NCBI RefSeq assembly: GCF_015082335.1
Contig: NZ_BLRL01000014.1
Coordinates: 1-64,000, forward strand
Length of the DNA stretch: 64,000 nt
Source: Moritella sp. F3
GTDB taxonomy: Bacteria > Pseudomonadota > Gammaproteobacteria > Enterobacterales > Moritellaceae
Direction: 5' to 3'
The notes under the pieces are model-generated. The model did no database searches, was not told the origin of the DNA, and saw only the letters and a list, made by a program, of their open reading frames with translations. Each line of letters starts with the position of its first letter. Position 1 is the first letter of the stretch. Below, one piece after another: positions 16,987 to 25,735 of the stretch. The position numbers and the translations under genes are program-made.

Positions 16987-19485
16987 TTACACACTCAGTG
17001 GTGTGAGGGCCCAGATGTCGTTGTTGTATTCATTAATGGTTCGGTCACTTGAGAACGAACCACTTGCTGCAGTATTTAAAATACTTAATCGTGTCCAAGC
17101 TTCTTTGTCTTGATAAACAAGTGCAGCAGCCTGTTGTGCTTTACAGTAATCAGCGAAATCGTGCGCCACTAACCATTGATCATGTTCATTTAAAATTGAG
17201 TCTATTAATGGTTGGAATAAACCATTTTCAAACAAGTTGAAGTGACCGCTATTGAGTAATGCCATGACGTTATTCAAGTTATTATCGTTGGCAATAATCT
17301 GTGTTGGGTTGTAGTGCTCGCGGATAGCGGCAACTTGCTCGCTGCGCGCACCAAACAAGAAGAAATTATCTGCACCAACGGCATCACGAATTTCAATGTT
17401 GGCACCATCTAACGTACCGATAGTGGCCGCGCCGTTCATCATGAATTTCATGTTGCCGGTACCAGATGCTTCTTTACCAGCAGTCGAGATCTGTTCTGAC
17501 AAGTCTGTTGCCGCGCAAATCGTTTCCATTGCCGTTACGTTGTAGTTCGGTAAGAAAGCAACACGTAACCAGGACTGTGCTAGCGGATCGGCGTTGATGG
17601 TTGCTGCGACATTGTTGATTAACTTGATTGTTAACTTAGCAATGAAGTAACCCGGCGCGGCTTTACCACCAATTAATACACAGCGTGGCGTCATGCCTTC
17701 AGTATCACCACGACGAATGCGGTCATAAAGATGGATAACATGCATAATGTTAAGCAGCTGACGTTTGTATTCGTGCATACGCTTAACTTGTACGTCAAAC
17801 ATCATGTTGGTATCGAATTCAACACCACAAGCTTCTTTGACTAAATCAGCTAGTTGTTGCTTGTTCTGCTGTTTAACATCCTGCCATTGAACATGAAACT
17901 TCTCGTTGTCGTAGTAACGGCGTAGTTTACTGATCTCGCTTAAGTCTCGCGTCCAATTATTACCGATCTTGTCGCTAATCAACTGGCTTAATTTAGGATT
18001 ACAATGCGCTAACCAGCGGCGTGGAGTAACACCATTGGTTTTATTGTTAAATTTGTTTGGCGTCAACTGATAGAAGTTGTTAAACAAGCCTTCGCTCAGT
18101 AGTTGGGTATGCAATGCCGCCACCCCGTTTACCGAGAAGCTGCCTACGATTGCAAGGTAAGCCATGCGTACTTGTGGGTCGTCGCCTTCTTCGATAATTG
18201 ACAATGCGCGTTGCTTGTCAACATCACCAGGCCACTGACATGCGACTTCTGTTAAGAATCGAGCATTGATTTCAAAAATGATTTCAAGTACGCGAGGTAA
18301 TAGGTGTGAGAATAAACGCACAGACCATTTTTCTAATGCTTCAGGCAACAACGTATGGTTGGTATAAGCCATCGTCGATGTCGTGATCTGCCATGCCGCG
18401 TCCCAATCTAAATCGTGTTCATCCAGTAATAGACGCATTAACTCAGCAACTGCCACACTTGGATGGGTATCGTTAAGTTGGAATACGTGGTACTTAGCAA
18501 AATCAGTAAAGTCGCTACCGTGTACTTTTACCCATTCAGCAATGATGTCTTGTAAACTCGCTGAAGTCAGGAAGTATTGCTGACGTAAACGCAGTTCTTT
18601 ACCATTTTCACTGGCATCGTTTGGATACAATACCATGGTGATTTGTTCAGCTAAGTTTTTACGCGCAACGGCTTCGGTATAACTACCGGCGTTAAATTCG
18701 CCTAGATCAAACTCATCTGTTGCCGCTGATTTCCATAAACGTAATGTATTCACAATATCGTTTTGATAACCCGGTACAGGCACATCATATGGCACAGCTA
18801 GTACGTCTTCAGTACCAACCCATTGGTGATGGGTGTGGCCTTCTTTGTCTTGGTAAGTTTCTACATGACCAAAGAACTTAACGCGGCGGTTATGCTCTGG
18901 TGCTGCAACCTCCCAAGGATGTCCATCACGTAGCCAGTTATCTGGATGTTCTATTTGATGACCATTTTCAATGCTCTGGTTAAACATACCGTATTCATAA
19001 CGGATGCCATAACCGGTAACTGGTAATGCTAAGCTGGCGCAGCTATCAAGGAAACAAGCAGCTAGACGACCTAGACCACCGTTACCAAGACCTGCATCGT
19101 GCTCAGAATCAGCAATTGTTTCTAATTCGCAGCTGTACTGGTTCAGCCCTTTGCGTACGCTGTCTTCTAAATCAAGGTTCAGTACTGCGTTACCTAATGC
19201 ACGCCCCATCAAAAATTCTAATGATAGATAAGCTGCGCGGCGGGTAGGTTGTGCTTGCTGTTGTTTTTTGGTGGCGCGTGATTTTTCCATCAGGCGGTCA
19301 CGGATTGTTAATGCAAGCGCATGGTATAAATATTGCGGAGATTCACCCACTTCATCACGTCCTAGGGTGTAATGAAAATGACGCTTTAAATCTTCAGGCA
19401 AGGTGCTGGCATTAACCACTGGCCCATTTTTTGCCTCTAACTTGCAAACTTTGTTTGCTTTAGATTTTTGTTTTTTTAATGACAT
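16987..19485 (-). CDS. glgP: glycogen/maltodextrin phosphorylase
   Basis: 832-residue GT35 phosphorylase releasing glucose-1-phosphate from glycogen (E. coli GlgP is 815). The pyridoxal-phosphate site EASGTGNMKFMMNGAATIGT is intact, with the following LDGANIEI. YLSLEFLMGRALGNAVLNL and GLGNGGLGRLAACFLDSCA near the N-terminus are typical. It is cytosolic. It sits between glgB and glgC in one minus-strand operon, so synthesis and breakdown enzymes are made together. Confidence 0.95.
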   Translation of the reverse strand: MSLKKQKSKANKVCKLEAKNGPVVNASTLPEDLKRHFHYTLGRDEVGESPQYLYHALALTIRDRLMEKSRATKKQQQAQPTRRAAYLSLEFLMGRALGNAVLNLDLEDSVRKGLNQYSCELETIADSEHDAGLGNGGLGRLAACFLDSCASLALPVTGYGIRYEYGMFNQSIENGHQIEHPDNWLRDGHPWEVAAPEHNRRVKFFGHVETYQDKEGHTHHQWVGTEDVLAVPYDVPVPGYQNDIVNTLRLWKSAATDEFDLGEFNAGSYTEAVARKNLAEQITMVLYPNDASENGKELRLRQQYFLTSASLQDIIAEWVKVHGSDFTDFAKYHVFQLNDTHPSVAVAELMRLLLDEHDLDWDAAWQITTSTMAYTNHTLLPEALEKWSVRLFSHLLPRVLEIIFEINARFLTEVACQWPGDVDKQRALSIIEEGDDPQVRMAYLAIVGSFSVNGVAALHTQLLSEGLFNNFYQLTPNKFNNKTNGVTPRRWLAHCNPKLSQLISDKIGNNWTRDLSEISKLRRYYDNEKFHVQWQDVKQQNKQQLADLVKEACGVEFDTNMMFDVQVKRMHEYKRQLLNIMHVIHLYDRIRRGDTEGMTPRCVLIGGKAAPGYFIAKLTIKLINNVAATINADPLAQSWLRVAFLPNYNVTAMETICAATDLSEQISTAGKEASGTGNMKFMMNGAATIGTLDGANIEIRDAVGADNFFLFGARSEQVAAIREHYNPTQIIANDNNLNNVMALLNSGHFNLFENGLFQPLIDSILNEHDQWLVAHDFADYCKAQQAAALVYQDKEAWTRLSILNTAASGSFSSDRTINEYNNDIWALTPLSV

Positions 19486-19516
19486 ATAACTTCCTTTATT
19501 ATGACATTTGGGCTGA

Positions 19517-21823
19517 TTATTGGTTTTTAGTTATCGCTAATGGTTTATTCGTTTTGGGCGCTAGGTATACCGTTGATAACGGTGGCAGTGCGATACAAAT
19601 ACTCTGGTTAAAACCTTGCCATTCAACATTCTCAGCTGTGTAGCTTGTCTGCGTGGCAAAACCACTGCCGCCAAATTGGCTATCATCGGTATTCACCAGT
19701 ACTGCATATTCGGCAAGGCTTGGCACACCAATGCGATAGTATGATTGGCACGCAGGTGTCATATTTGATACCACGGCAACATGTTCGTCTTTCGCTTTGT
19801 TGTAACGTAAGAAACTAAATACTGACTGTTCAGCGTTGCTTGCATCAATCCAATCAAAGCCTTGGTGATCAGTGTCTAACTCAAACAAGGCTGTTTGATG
19901 ACAGTAATTGTTATTTAATGCTTTTATGAGATCTTGCACACCCTGGTGCGGTGATTGCTCAAGTAAATGCCAGTCTAAAGATTGGTCGTGATTCCATTCT
20001 TCACGTTGGGCAAACTCACAACCCATAAACAATAATTTCTTACCTGGGTGCGCCCACATGAAACCGTAATAAGCGCGTAAATTAGCAAATTTCTGCCAAT
20101 CATCGCCAGGCATCTTGTTAAGCAGTGAGCCTTTACCGTGCACAACTTCGTCGTGGCTTAGCGGTAAGATAAAGTTTTCACTAAATGCATAAGCGAGTGA
20201 GAACGTCATTTCATGGTGGTGATGTTGGCGGTAGAGTGGGTCACAGCTCATGTATTCTAAGCTGTCATTCATCCAACCCATGTTCCATTTGTAACCAAAA
20301 CCAAGGCCGCCTTGGTCGACAAAGTTAGTCACACCAGGCCAAGCTGTTGATTCTTCGGCAACCATCATGATACCTGGGTGATTTTTATAACAACGTTGGT
20401 TTACTTGTTTTAATAATTCAATCGCACCAAGGTTTTCACGGCCGCCGTGTTCATTCGGGATCCATTCACCTTCTTTTCGGCTGTAATCGAGATACAGCAT
20501 AGAAGCAACTGCATCCACACGCAGACCATCAATGGCAAAGTTATCAAACCAAGCAAGGGCATTGGAAATTAAGAAGCTTTGTACTTCTGCACGATCATAA
20601 TTGAAGATGTGGGTATTCCAATCTGGATGGAAACCTTGACGTTTATCCGCATGTTCAAATAGGTGTGAACCATCAAACTGAGCCAAACCATGATCATCAG
20701 CAGGGAAGTGTCCCGGCACCCAATCGATTAATAAACCAAGGTTAGCAGCATGACAGGCATCAACAAAAAATTGGAAGTCAGCTAAGCTACCGAAGCGGCT
20801 GGTTGGCGCAAACAAACCCACAGGTTGATAACCCCAAGAACCGTCAAATGGGAACTCACTGATTGGCATTAACTGAATGTGGGTAAATCCGAGTTCTTTA
20901 ACATAAGGTACAAGCTGTTCTGATAATGCTTTGTAGCTTAAAAATTGATTGTTTTCGTCACGTTTCCACGAACCCGCATGTATTTCATAGATACTGATTG
21001 GTGCGTTAATCGCATTGCGTTCTGCGCGTTGTGCCCAGGCTTTAGCTGGAGATTGCTGCCAAGTCGCAGACGTTGATTTAGTGGGTACGCATGATGCTGT
21101 TTGCGGGCGTAACTGCATTGACGAAGCAAAAGGGTCAGCTTTTTCTAAGCGTTCACCACTGTCGGTGATAATACTAAATTTGTAATTGTTATCTTCATCC
21201 GAGTCGGCGATATCGGCAATAAATATCTCCCAGATCCCAGCACCTAAGTGTTTTCGCATTGGGTGACGGGTGGTATTCCACTGATTGAAATCACTGATCA
21301 CACTGACGGATTGCGCATTGGGTGCCCAAACAGTAAATCGTACGCCTTCAATGTTATCGGTGGTAGTCCAATGTGCACCTAGATGACGTTGCGCTTGCTC
21401 TAACGTACCTTCGTTAAACAGGTAAACTGCATTTTTATCTAGGGTGGATGAGAACTTGTACGGGTCTTGTTCTGCAACGGTTGAAAGTGGGTAGGCGATT
21501 GTTAATTGATAATCAGCATTATACTGTTTAGCGGATAGAATCAGTACAAACAGATCGCTAGTGCCGACACGCTGATAGCGTAATTGTTGGTTTTTGTCTT
21601 GATAATAAACGTGCTGAGCGCCGGGAATGAATACTTTCAATTCGTATTCATTTTTACTTATTTTATGTGGACCTAAAAAAGCAAAAGGGTCATAAAATCG
21701 ACCTTGATTAAGCGCATTTATTTCATTGTTAAAGCGTGTATCTGCGTTAGGTTCTATTGTTACAGATCTCGAGGTTGTAGTTGCAGTACTTGAAATCGTT
21801 GCCGTAGTCGAAATGTCACTCAT
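19517..21823 (-). CDS. glgB: 1,4-alpha-glucan branching enzyme
   Basis: 768 residues, GH13 family; introduces alpha-1,6 branches into glycogen. An N-terminal region and a CBM48 module (about 150-250, GVRFTVWAPNAQSVSVISDFN) precede the catalytic barrel. Catalytic motifs seen: DGLRVDAVASMLYLDYSR (nucleophile Asp), MVAEESTAWPG (acid Glu), LPLSHDEVVHGKGSL (transition-state Asp). About 40 residues longer than E. coli GlgB because of a Ser/Thr-rich N-terminus. It is 31 bases from glgP and follows the small CBM48 gene. Confidence 0.95.
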   Translation of the reverse strand: MSDISTTATISSTATTTSRSVTIEPNADTRFNNEINALNQGRFYDPFAFLGPHKISKNEYELKVFIPGAQHVYYQDKNQQLRYQRVGTSDLFVLILSAKQYNADYQLTIAYPLSTVAEQDPYKFSSTLDKNAVYLFNEGTLEQAQRHLGAHWTTTDNIEGVRFTVWAPNAQSVSVISDFNQWNTTRHPMRKHLGAGIWEIFIADIADSDEDNNYKFSIITDSGERLEKADPFASSMQLRPQTASCVPTKSTSATWQQSPAKAWAQRAERNAINAPISIYEIHAGSWKRDENNQFLSYKALSEQLVPYVKELGFTHIQLMPISEFPFDGSWGYQPVGLFAPTSRFGSLADFQFFVDACHAANLGLLIDWVPGHFPADDHGLAQFDGSHLFEHADKRQGFHPDWNTHIFNYDRAEVQSFLISNALAWFDNFAIDGLRVDAVASMLYLDYSRKEGEWIPNEHGGRENLGAIELLKQVNQRCYKNHPGIMMVAEESTAWPGVTNFVDQGGLGFGYKWNMGWMNDSLEYMSCDPLYRQHHHHEMTFSLAYAFSENFILPLSHDEVVHGKGSLLNKMPGDDWQKFANLRAYYGFMWAHPGKKLLFMGCEFAQREEWNHDQSLDWHLLEQSPHQGVQDLIKALNNNYCHQTALFELDTDHQGFDWIDASNAEQSVFSFLRYNKAKDEHVAVVSNMTPACQSYYRIGVPSLAEYAVLVNTDDSQFGGSGFATQTSYTAENVEWQGFNQSICIALPPLSTVYLAPKTNKPLAITKNQ

Positions 21824-21857
21824 GATCCGTCCTGGATTAAACGTGTTGATTAGCTAT

Positions 21858-22178
21858 TTATACGGTGCGTAACGTTGATACAACGCTATTCTCAGTACCG
21901 TAAGCATTAGGTAAATATAAATCGGCGTTATGATCGTTTTGCCATTCATTACTGTTAATTAAGTAACGAAAATGAAATTGTTGATTTTCCGGTAGACGAA
22001 CTTTGGTGCGGAAGACGTTGTCTTTTTTGATGAACTTCATTGGTAATGCTTGCCATTGATTAAAGTCGGCGAATAATTCGACCGTATCACTATTCATCAA
22101 TGCTGGGTTGGCATCACAGGCGAATTCAAAGGTGACATCAGCTTCTGCTTTGGTCTTAAAAAAACGCTTTTTTAACAT
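21858..22178 (-). CDS. small stand-alone CBM48 (isoamylase N-terminal-like) protein
   Basis: 106 residues consisting only of a glycogen-binding early-set domain: VTFEFACDANPALMNSDTVELFADFNQWQALPMKFIKKDNVFRTKVRLPENQQFHFRYLI. This is the immunoglobulin-like module that precedes the barrel in branching and debranching enzymes and resembles AMPK-beta. No catalytic domain is attached. As the first gene of the glg operon, 34 bases before glgB, it probably binds glycogen and may tether or regulate the enzymes. That role is inference. Confidence 0.85.
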   Translation of the reverse strand: MLKKRFFKTKAEADVTFEFACDANPALMNSDTVELFADFNQWQALPMKFIKKDNVFRTKVRLPENQQFHFRYLINSNEWQNDHNADLYLPNAYGTENSVVSTLRTV

Positions 22179-22327
22179 GTTATCTTCCTTGTTATATGTC
22201 GTATCTCTAATAACTTAAATCAAGTTTCGTTTAGCTGTAAAAATCAAGCGAACCCAACTAAATGAGTATTCATATATGGGTATTATTATCGGTTTTTTAG
22301 CTTGTTTAAAGTTTTCAATGGCTTTTT

Positions 22328-22343
22328 TGTGATGTAAGTCACA
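22328..22343. promoter_or_regulatory. perfect CRP-cAMP box upstream of the glg operon
   Basis: TGTGATGTAAGTCACA matches TGTGA-N6-TCACA exactly. It lies 150 bases upstream of the first operon gene, on the side expected for an activator. CRP control of glycogen genes is known in E. coli. It could also serve the divergent HD-GYP gene. Confidence 0.75.
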
Positions 22344-22466
22344 ATGAATATCTTTCATTCGTAACTGCGTGTCATTTCTTACGGGCGGTTAACGGAATTT
22401 ATTTATAGTAATGAAAAATCAACTGATTAATGATGCTTTTAACCTGGACGGATGAGTAAGGAATTT

Positions 22467-22500
22467 ATGCTGTATAGCCAATGTTATGGCGATACAGCAT
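22467..22500. other. 9-bp hairpin in the intergenic region between glg and HD-GYP genes
   Basis: ATGCTGTAT (22467-22475) and ATACAGCAT (22492-22500) pair perfectly, with three further GCC/GGC pairs after one mismatch. It may be a leader structure or weak terminator about 200 bases before the HD-GYP gene. Nothing else is seen in 22344-22704. Confidence 0.5.
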
Positions 22501-22704
22501 AGTTTGTATTTCAAGCTAATATGATATTTATTAATATTTGTGATGCTTTGTTGAGCGTGAAAATATCTTTGATTTATGACTGTATAAATATGGTTATTCA
22601 AGTTTATGGATTTGACACTTATTACGAAAGCGTCATATGCGGGCTGGCATTTAAAGGTTATTCTAGGCAGGTGACTACACTTTATATTTACGGGTTGGCA
22701 AGGC

Positions 22705-25539
22705 ATGCGTTCGGTTTCATTTCGCTGGTATATTTCAGGTATTTTTCTTTCTATTGCATCCTTACTGAGTGCTGTGCTTATTTATGTGAGTGTCGATAAT
22801 TCACAATCGGTCTCGATTTCGTTATCTAAAGATATCGTCAAAAATTATTCCAATGAACTGAAAGTCGAATTAGACGAATTGTCTACACCACTCATCACTT
22901 TGCTTAATACCTTGGCAAACACAGGTTTTACTGAAAAAGAGTTTAATGAGCAGCCTACCGAGTGGTTAGAGATGATGCATATGCTACTCTCTAAAAATAA
23001 ACATATCGCGTCGTTTTATATTGGTAATAACGATGGTAATTCTTATCTGATTCGCTCGTTGTACAGTGAGACTGATAGGTTACGTTATGCGGTGCCAGAT
23101 ACAACGGTGCTAATGCTCGATATTAACCTTAACAATGGTCAGAAACGCTCTATCTATTTTGATCAACAGATGCGCCGTATTGGCTCGAAGCGATCACACA
23201 GTAATTATTACGACCCACGTACGCGTGATTGGTTTAAGAATGCCAAAGGCGATATGGACATTCACATGGTCGAACCTTACGCCTTTTATTTTTCACGTCG
23301 TATTGGTATAACGTTCTCAAGAATGTTGAAAAATAAACAAGGGGTTATCGCGGTAGATTTCACTTTGGATTCACTCACCGATATTATCCAAAATTTAGAA
23401 TATTCAGATAATTCCAAGGTTTTATTACTCACTGCTTCAAAGCGTATTATTTCAAGTAATCAAGAGCTAGAATTAGTTAATGGTGAGGAGTTATTCACGG
23501 CGGAAGAACTTGAAATTGCCGAATTCTTACCTGACTTTAACGACATTAAAATAGAACAAACTTTGTTTAGTACTATATTTTGGCAAGGACAAGACTGGGA
23601 ACTCGTCGTCACACCACTTGAAATCAGCAGTCTCGATGTGCTGTACCTCGTTAACTTTGTTGCCTATAAAGATTTATTATATAGCTCATCAATACTGCAA
23701 AACGAACTGATGATTATTTCTTTAATTACCGTGTTCATTTCTTTTCTTATTATTTTAGCTATGACCGAAAAGATCGCTAAGCCTCTGACTTACCTGACCA
23801 AGTCTGTTGAAAACATTCAGCGCTTTAGCTTTAAGCGTAAGGTATATAGAAAATCAAACATTAACGATATTAATGATCTTAATGAAGCCATGAATTCGAT
23901 GGAAAATGTGTTGGTCGACTTCTTCCAAAATCTCAGGGATGTTGCTCGCTCGACAGAGTCTGAGCAGTTGTCAACGTCGATGGTAACGCAGGCAAAAGCA
24001 ATTCTAGCTTGCGATGTATGTCAATTATTTGTCAATTCTCCCGCGGATCGTGATGCATTTAGAATGACTGCGAACTCCGATACCGTTGCGCCCTTCGATG
24101 TGCAAGGGCTGCACGCGTATAACAAAGCTATTTTTTCCGATTCAATTTATGAACTAGACCGTAATGACAGTAACTTAGTATTTTTAGGCTCGGACTGTAC
24201 CAAGGGGTTTATTATTCCATTGTTAAATCGCTCGGATGTGCATGTAGGAGTGTTAGTGATTGGCTTTAACAGCGATATAAAGACCTATTCCCGCGATCGT
24301 ATTCACTTTGTGCGTGAGTTTTTAGCTTTTAATGAGATTGTGCTGGAACAACTTGAGCAAGAACATGAGCAGCGCGCGTTATTTCACTCATTTGTAGAAA
24401 TGATGGCGACGTCCGTGGATATTAAGTCTCCTTACACGGGTACGCATTGTCAACGAGTACCGAAAATCACCAAAATGATCGCCAAAGCTGCAGAGCAAGA
24501 TAAGCAAGCATTTCATGATTTTTCATTAACAGAAGCAGGCTGGGAAGAGTTGCTGGTTTCTGCGTGGTTGCATGATTGCGGTAAAGTAACAACCCCCGAC
24601 TATGTGATGGACAAGGCCACTAAACTTGAAACGATTTATGACCGTATTCATGAAGTGAGAATGCGTTATGAAGTGCTTAAACGTGACGCTGATATAGCCT
24701 ATTGGAAAGCCGTTGCCCAAGGACAAGATAAACTGAGCGCAAAAGCTACTTGCGATGAACAAAAAGCCACGTTAGAAAATGAATTTGAATTTATTGCCGA
24801 GTGTAATATTGGCCATGAAGACTTGCAGCCTGAATCGATAGCGCGCTTAGAGAAAATTGCCCGTCGTACTTGGCAACGTACGCTGCCTGATAATATCGGC
24901 TTATCACAAGAGGCATTAGATAAAGCGGATTCTGCGACACAGGAGTTACCGATCACTGAATCACTATTGGCAGACAAGCAAGCTCATTTATACCCTTGGC
25001 AAGAAAATAAACGGTTAGAATCACAGAGTAAACGTGAATTCAAATTAACCAAGCCTGAGCACCAGTACAATCGGGGTGAGTTACACAATTTACGTGTAAC
25101 GACTGGCACATTAACGGCTGAGGAACGCTATAATGTTAACGACCATGCGATTCAAACATACCTGATGCTCGATCAATTACCCTATCCTGAACACTTAAAA
25201 AATGTGCCGCTTATTGCTGGTTCCCATCATGAGAAACTGAATGGCAATGGCTACCCACTGCAGCTGAAAGGTGAGGAGATCCCCCTTGGTGGGCGGATGA
25301 TTGCCATCGCTGATATATTTGAAGCCTTGACGACCGCAGAGCGGCCATATAAAAAAGCCAAAACGTTAAATGAGTCATTAATCATTATGGCCTCGATGGT
25401 CAAAAATGGTGAATTAGACGCAGACTTATTCGAGCTATTTATTACTCAAGGTATCTATCAACAATATGCAGATGAGTACTTAGCCGAATCACAGCTTGAT
25501 AAGGTCGATATATGTGCAATTAAAGCGGCGTTGAAATAA
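22705..25539 (+). CDS. Cache-GAF-HD-GYP c-di-GMP phosphodiesterase, copy 1
   Basis: 944 residues. A membrane helix at about 6-28, a periplasmic Cache-type sensor domain (about 40-310, with [15 protein letters not shown]), a second helix (about 330-352), a HAMP-like linker, a GAF-like domain (about 420-550), then an HD-GYP domain. Catalytic residues are present: GTHCQRV, HDCGK (His623), SHHE (841-843) and GYP (849-851). HD-GYP enzymes hydrolyse cyclic di-GMP. An insert of roughly 150 residues separates the HD motif from the second helix bundle ([11 protein letters not shown]). It is the first of three tandem paralogues, 166-200 bases apart, so each may have its own promoter. Confidence 0.88.
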   Translation: MRSVSFRWYISGIFLSIASLLSAVLIYVSVDNSQSVSISLSKDIVKNYSNELKVELDELSTPLITLLNTLANTGFTEKEFNEQPTEWLEMMHMLLSKNKHIASFYIGNNDGNSYLIRSLYSETDRLRYAVPDTTVLMLDINLNNGQKRSIYFDQQMRRIGSKRSHSNYYDPRTRDWFKNAKGDMDIHMVEPYAFYFSRRIGITFSRMLKNKQGVIAVDFTLDSLTDIIQNLEYSDNSKVLLLTASKRIISSNQELELVNGEELFTAEELEIAEFLPDFNDIKIEQTLFSTIFWQGQDWELVVTPLEISSLDVLYLVNFVAYKDLLYSSSILQNELMIISLITVFISFLIILAMTEKIAKPLTYLTKSVENIQRFSFKRKVYRKSNINDINDLNEAMNSMENVLVDFFQNLRDVARSTESEQLSTSMVTQAKAILACDVCQLFVNSPADRDAFRMTANSDTVAPFDVQGLHAYNKAIFSDSIYELDRNDSNLVFLGSDCTKGFIIPLLNRSDVHVGVLVIGFNSDIKTYSRDRIHFVREFLAFNEIVLEQLEQEHEQRALFHSFVEMMATSVDIKSPYTGTHCQRVPKITKMIAKAAEQDKQAFHDFSLTEAGWEELLVSAWLHDCGKVTTPDYVMDKATKLETIYDRIHEVRMRYEVLKRDADIAYWKAVAQGQDKLSAKATCDEQKATLENEFEFIAECNIGHEDLQPESIARLEKIARRTWQRTLPDNIGLSQEALDKADSATQELPITESLLADKQAHLYPWQENKRLESQSKREFKLTKPEHQYNRGELHNLRVTTGTLTAEERYNVNDHAIQTYLMLDQLPYPEHLKNVPLIAGSHHEKLNGNGYPLQLKGEEIPLGGRMIAIADIFEALTTAERPYKKAKTLNESLIIMASMVKNGELDADLFELFITQGIYQQYADEYLAESQLDKVDICAIKAALK

Positions 25540-25735
25540 AATTAAGCGTACACCCGTTAGCTAATCGGCTGTTTTAAGCTGTACTAGCGACATTATTAAG
25601 TGAAATATTATCGTTTTATAAAGGGCCGTATAGAAAGTATATTTATTCGATTTTAAGCCGTTATTTCATATCTTTCACGGTAATGAAGGACTATTATAGC
25701 GCCACTTTAATAGATGGAAGTGTAGTGGTTTGATA

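Noticed and set aside
22501..22704. c-di-GMP (GEMM) riboswitch upstream of the HD-GYP genes
   Set aside because: The conserved GCACAGGGCAAACC and GGTGACGCAAAGCC blocks are absent here and before copies 2 and 3.
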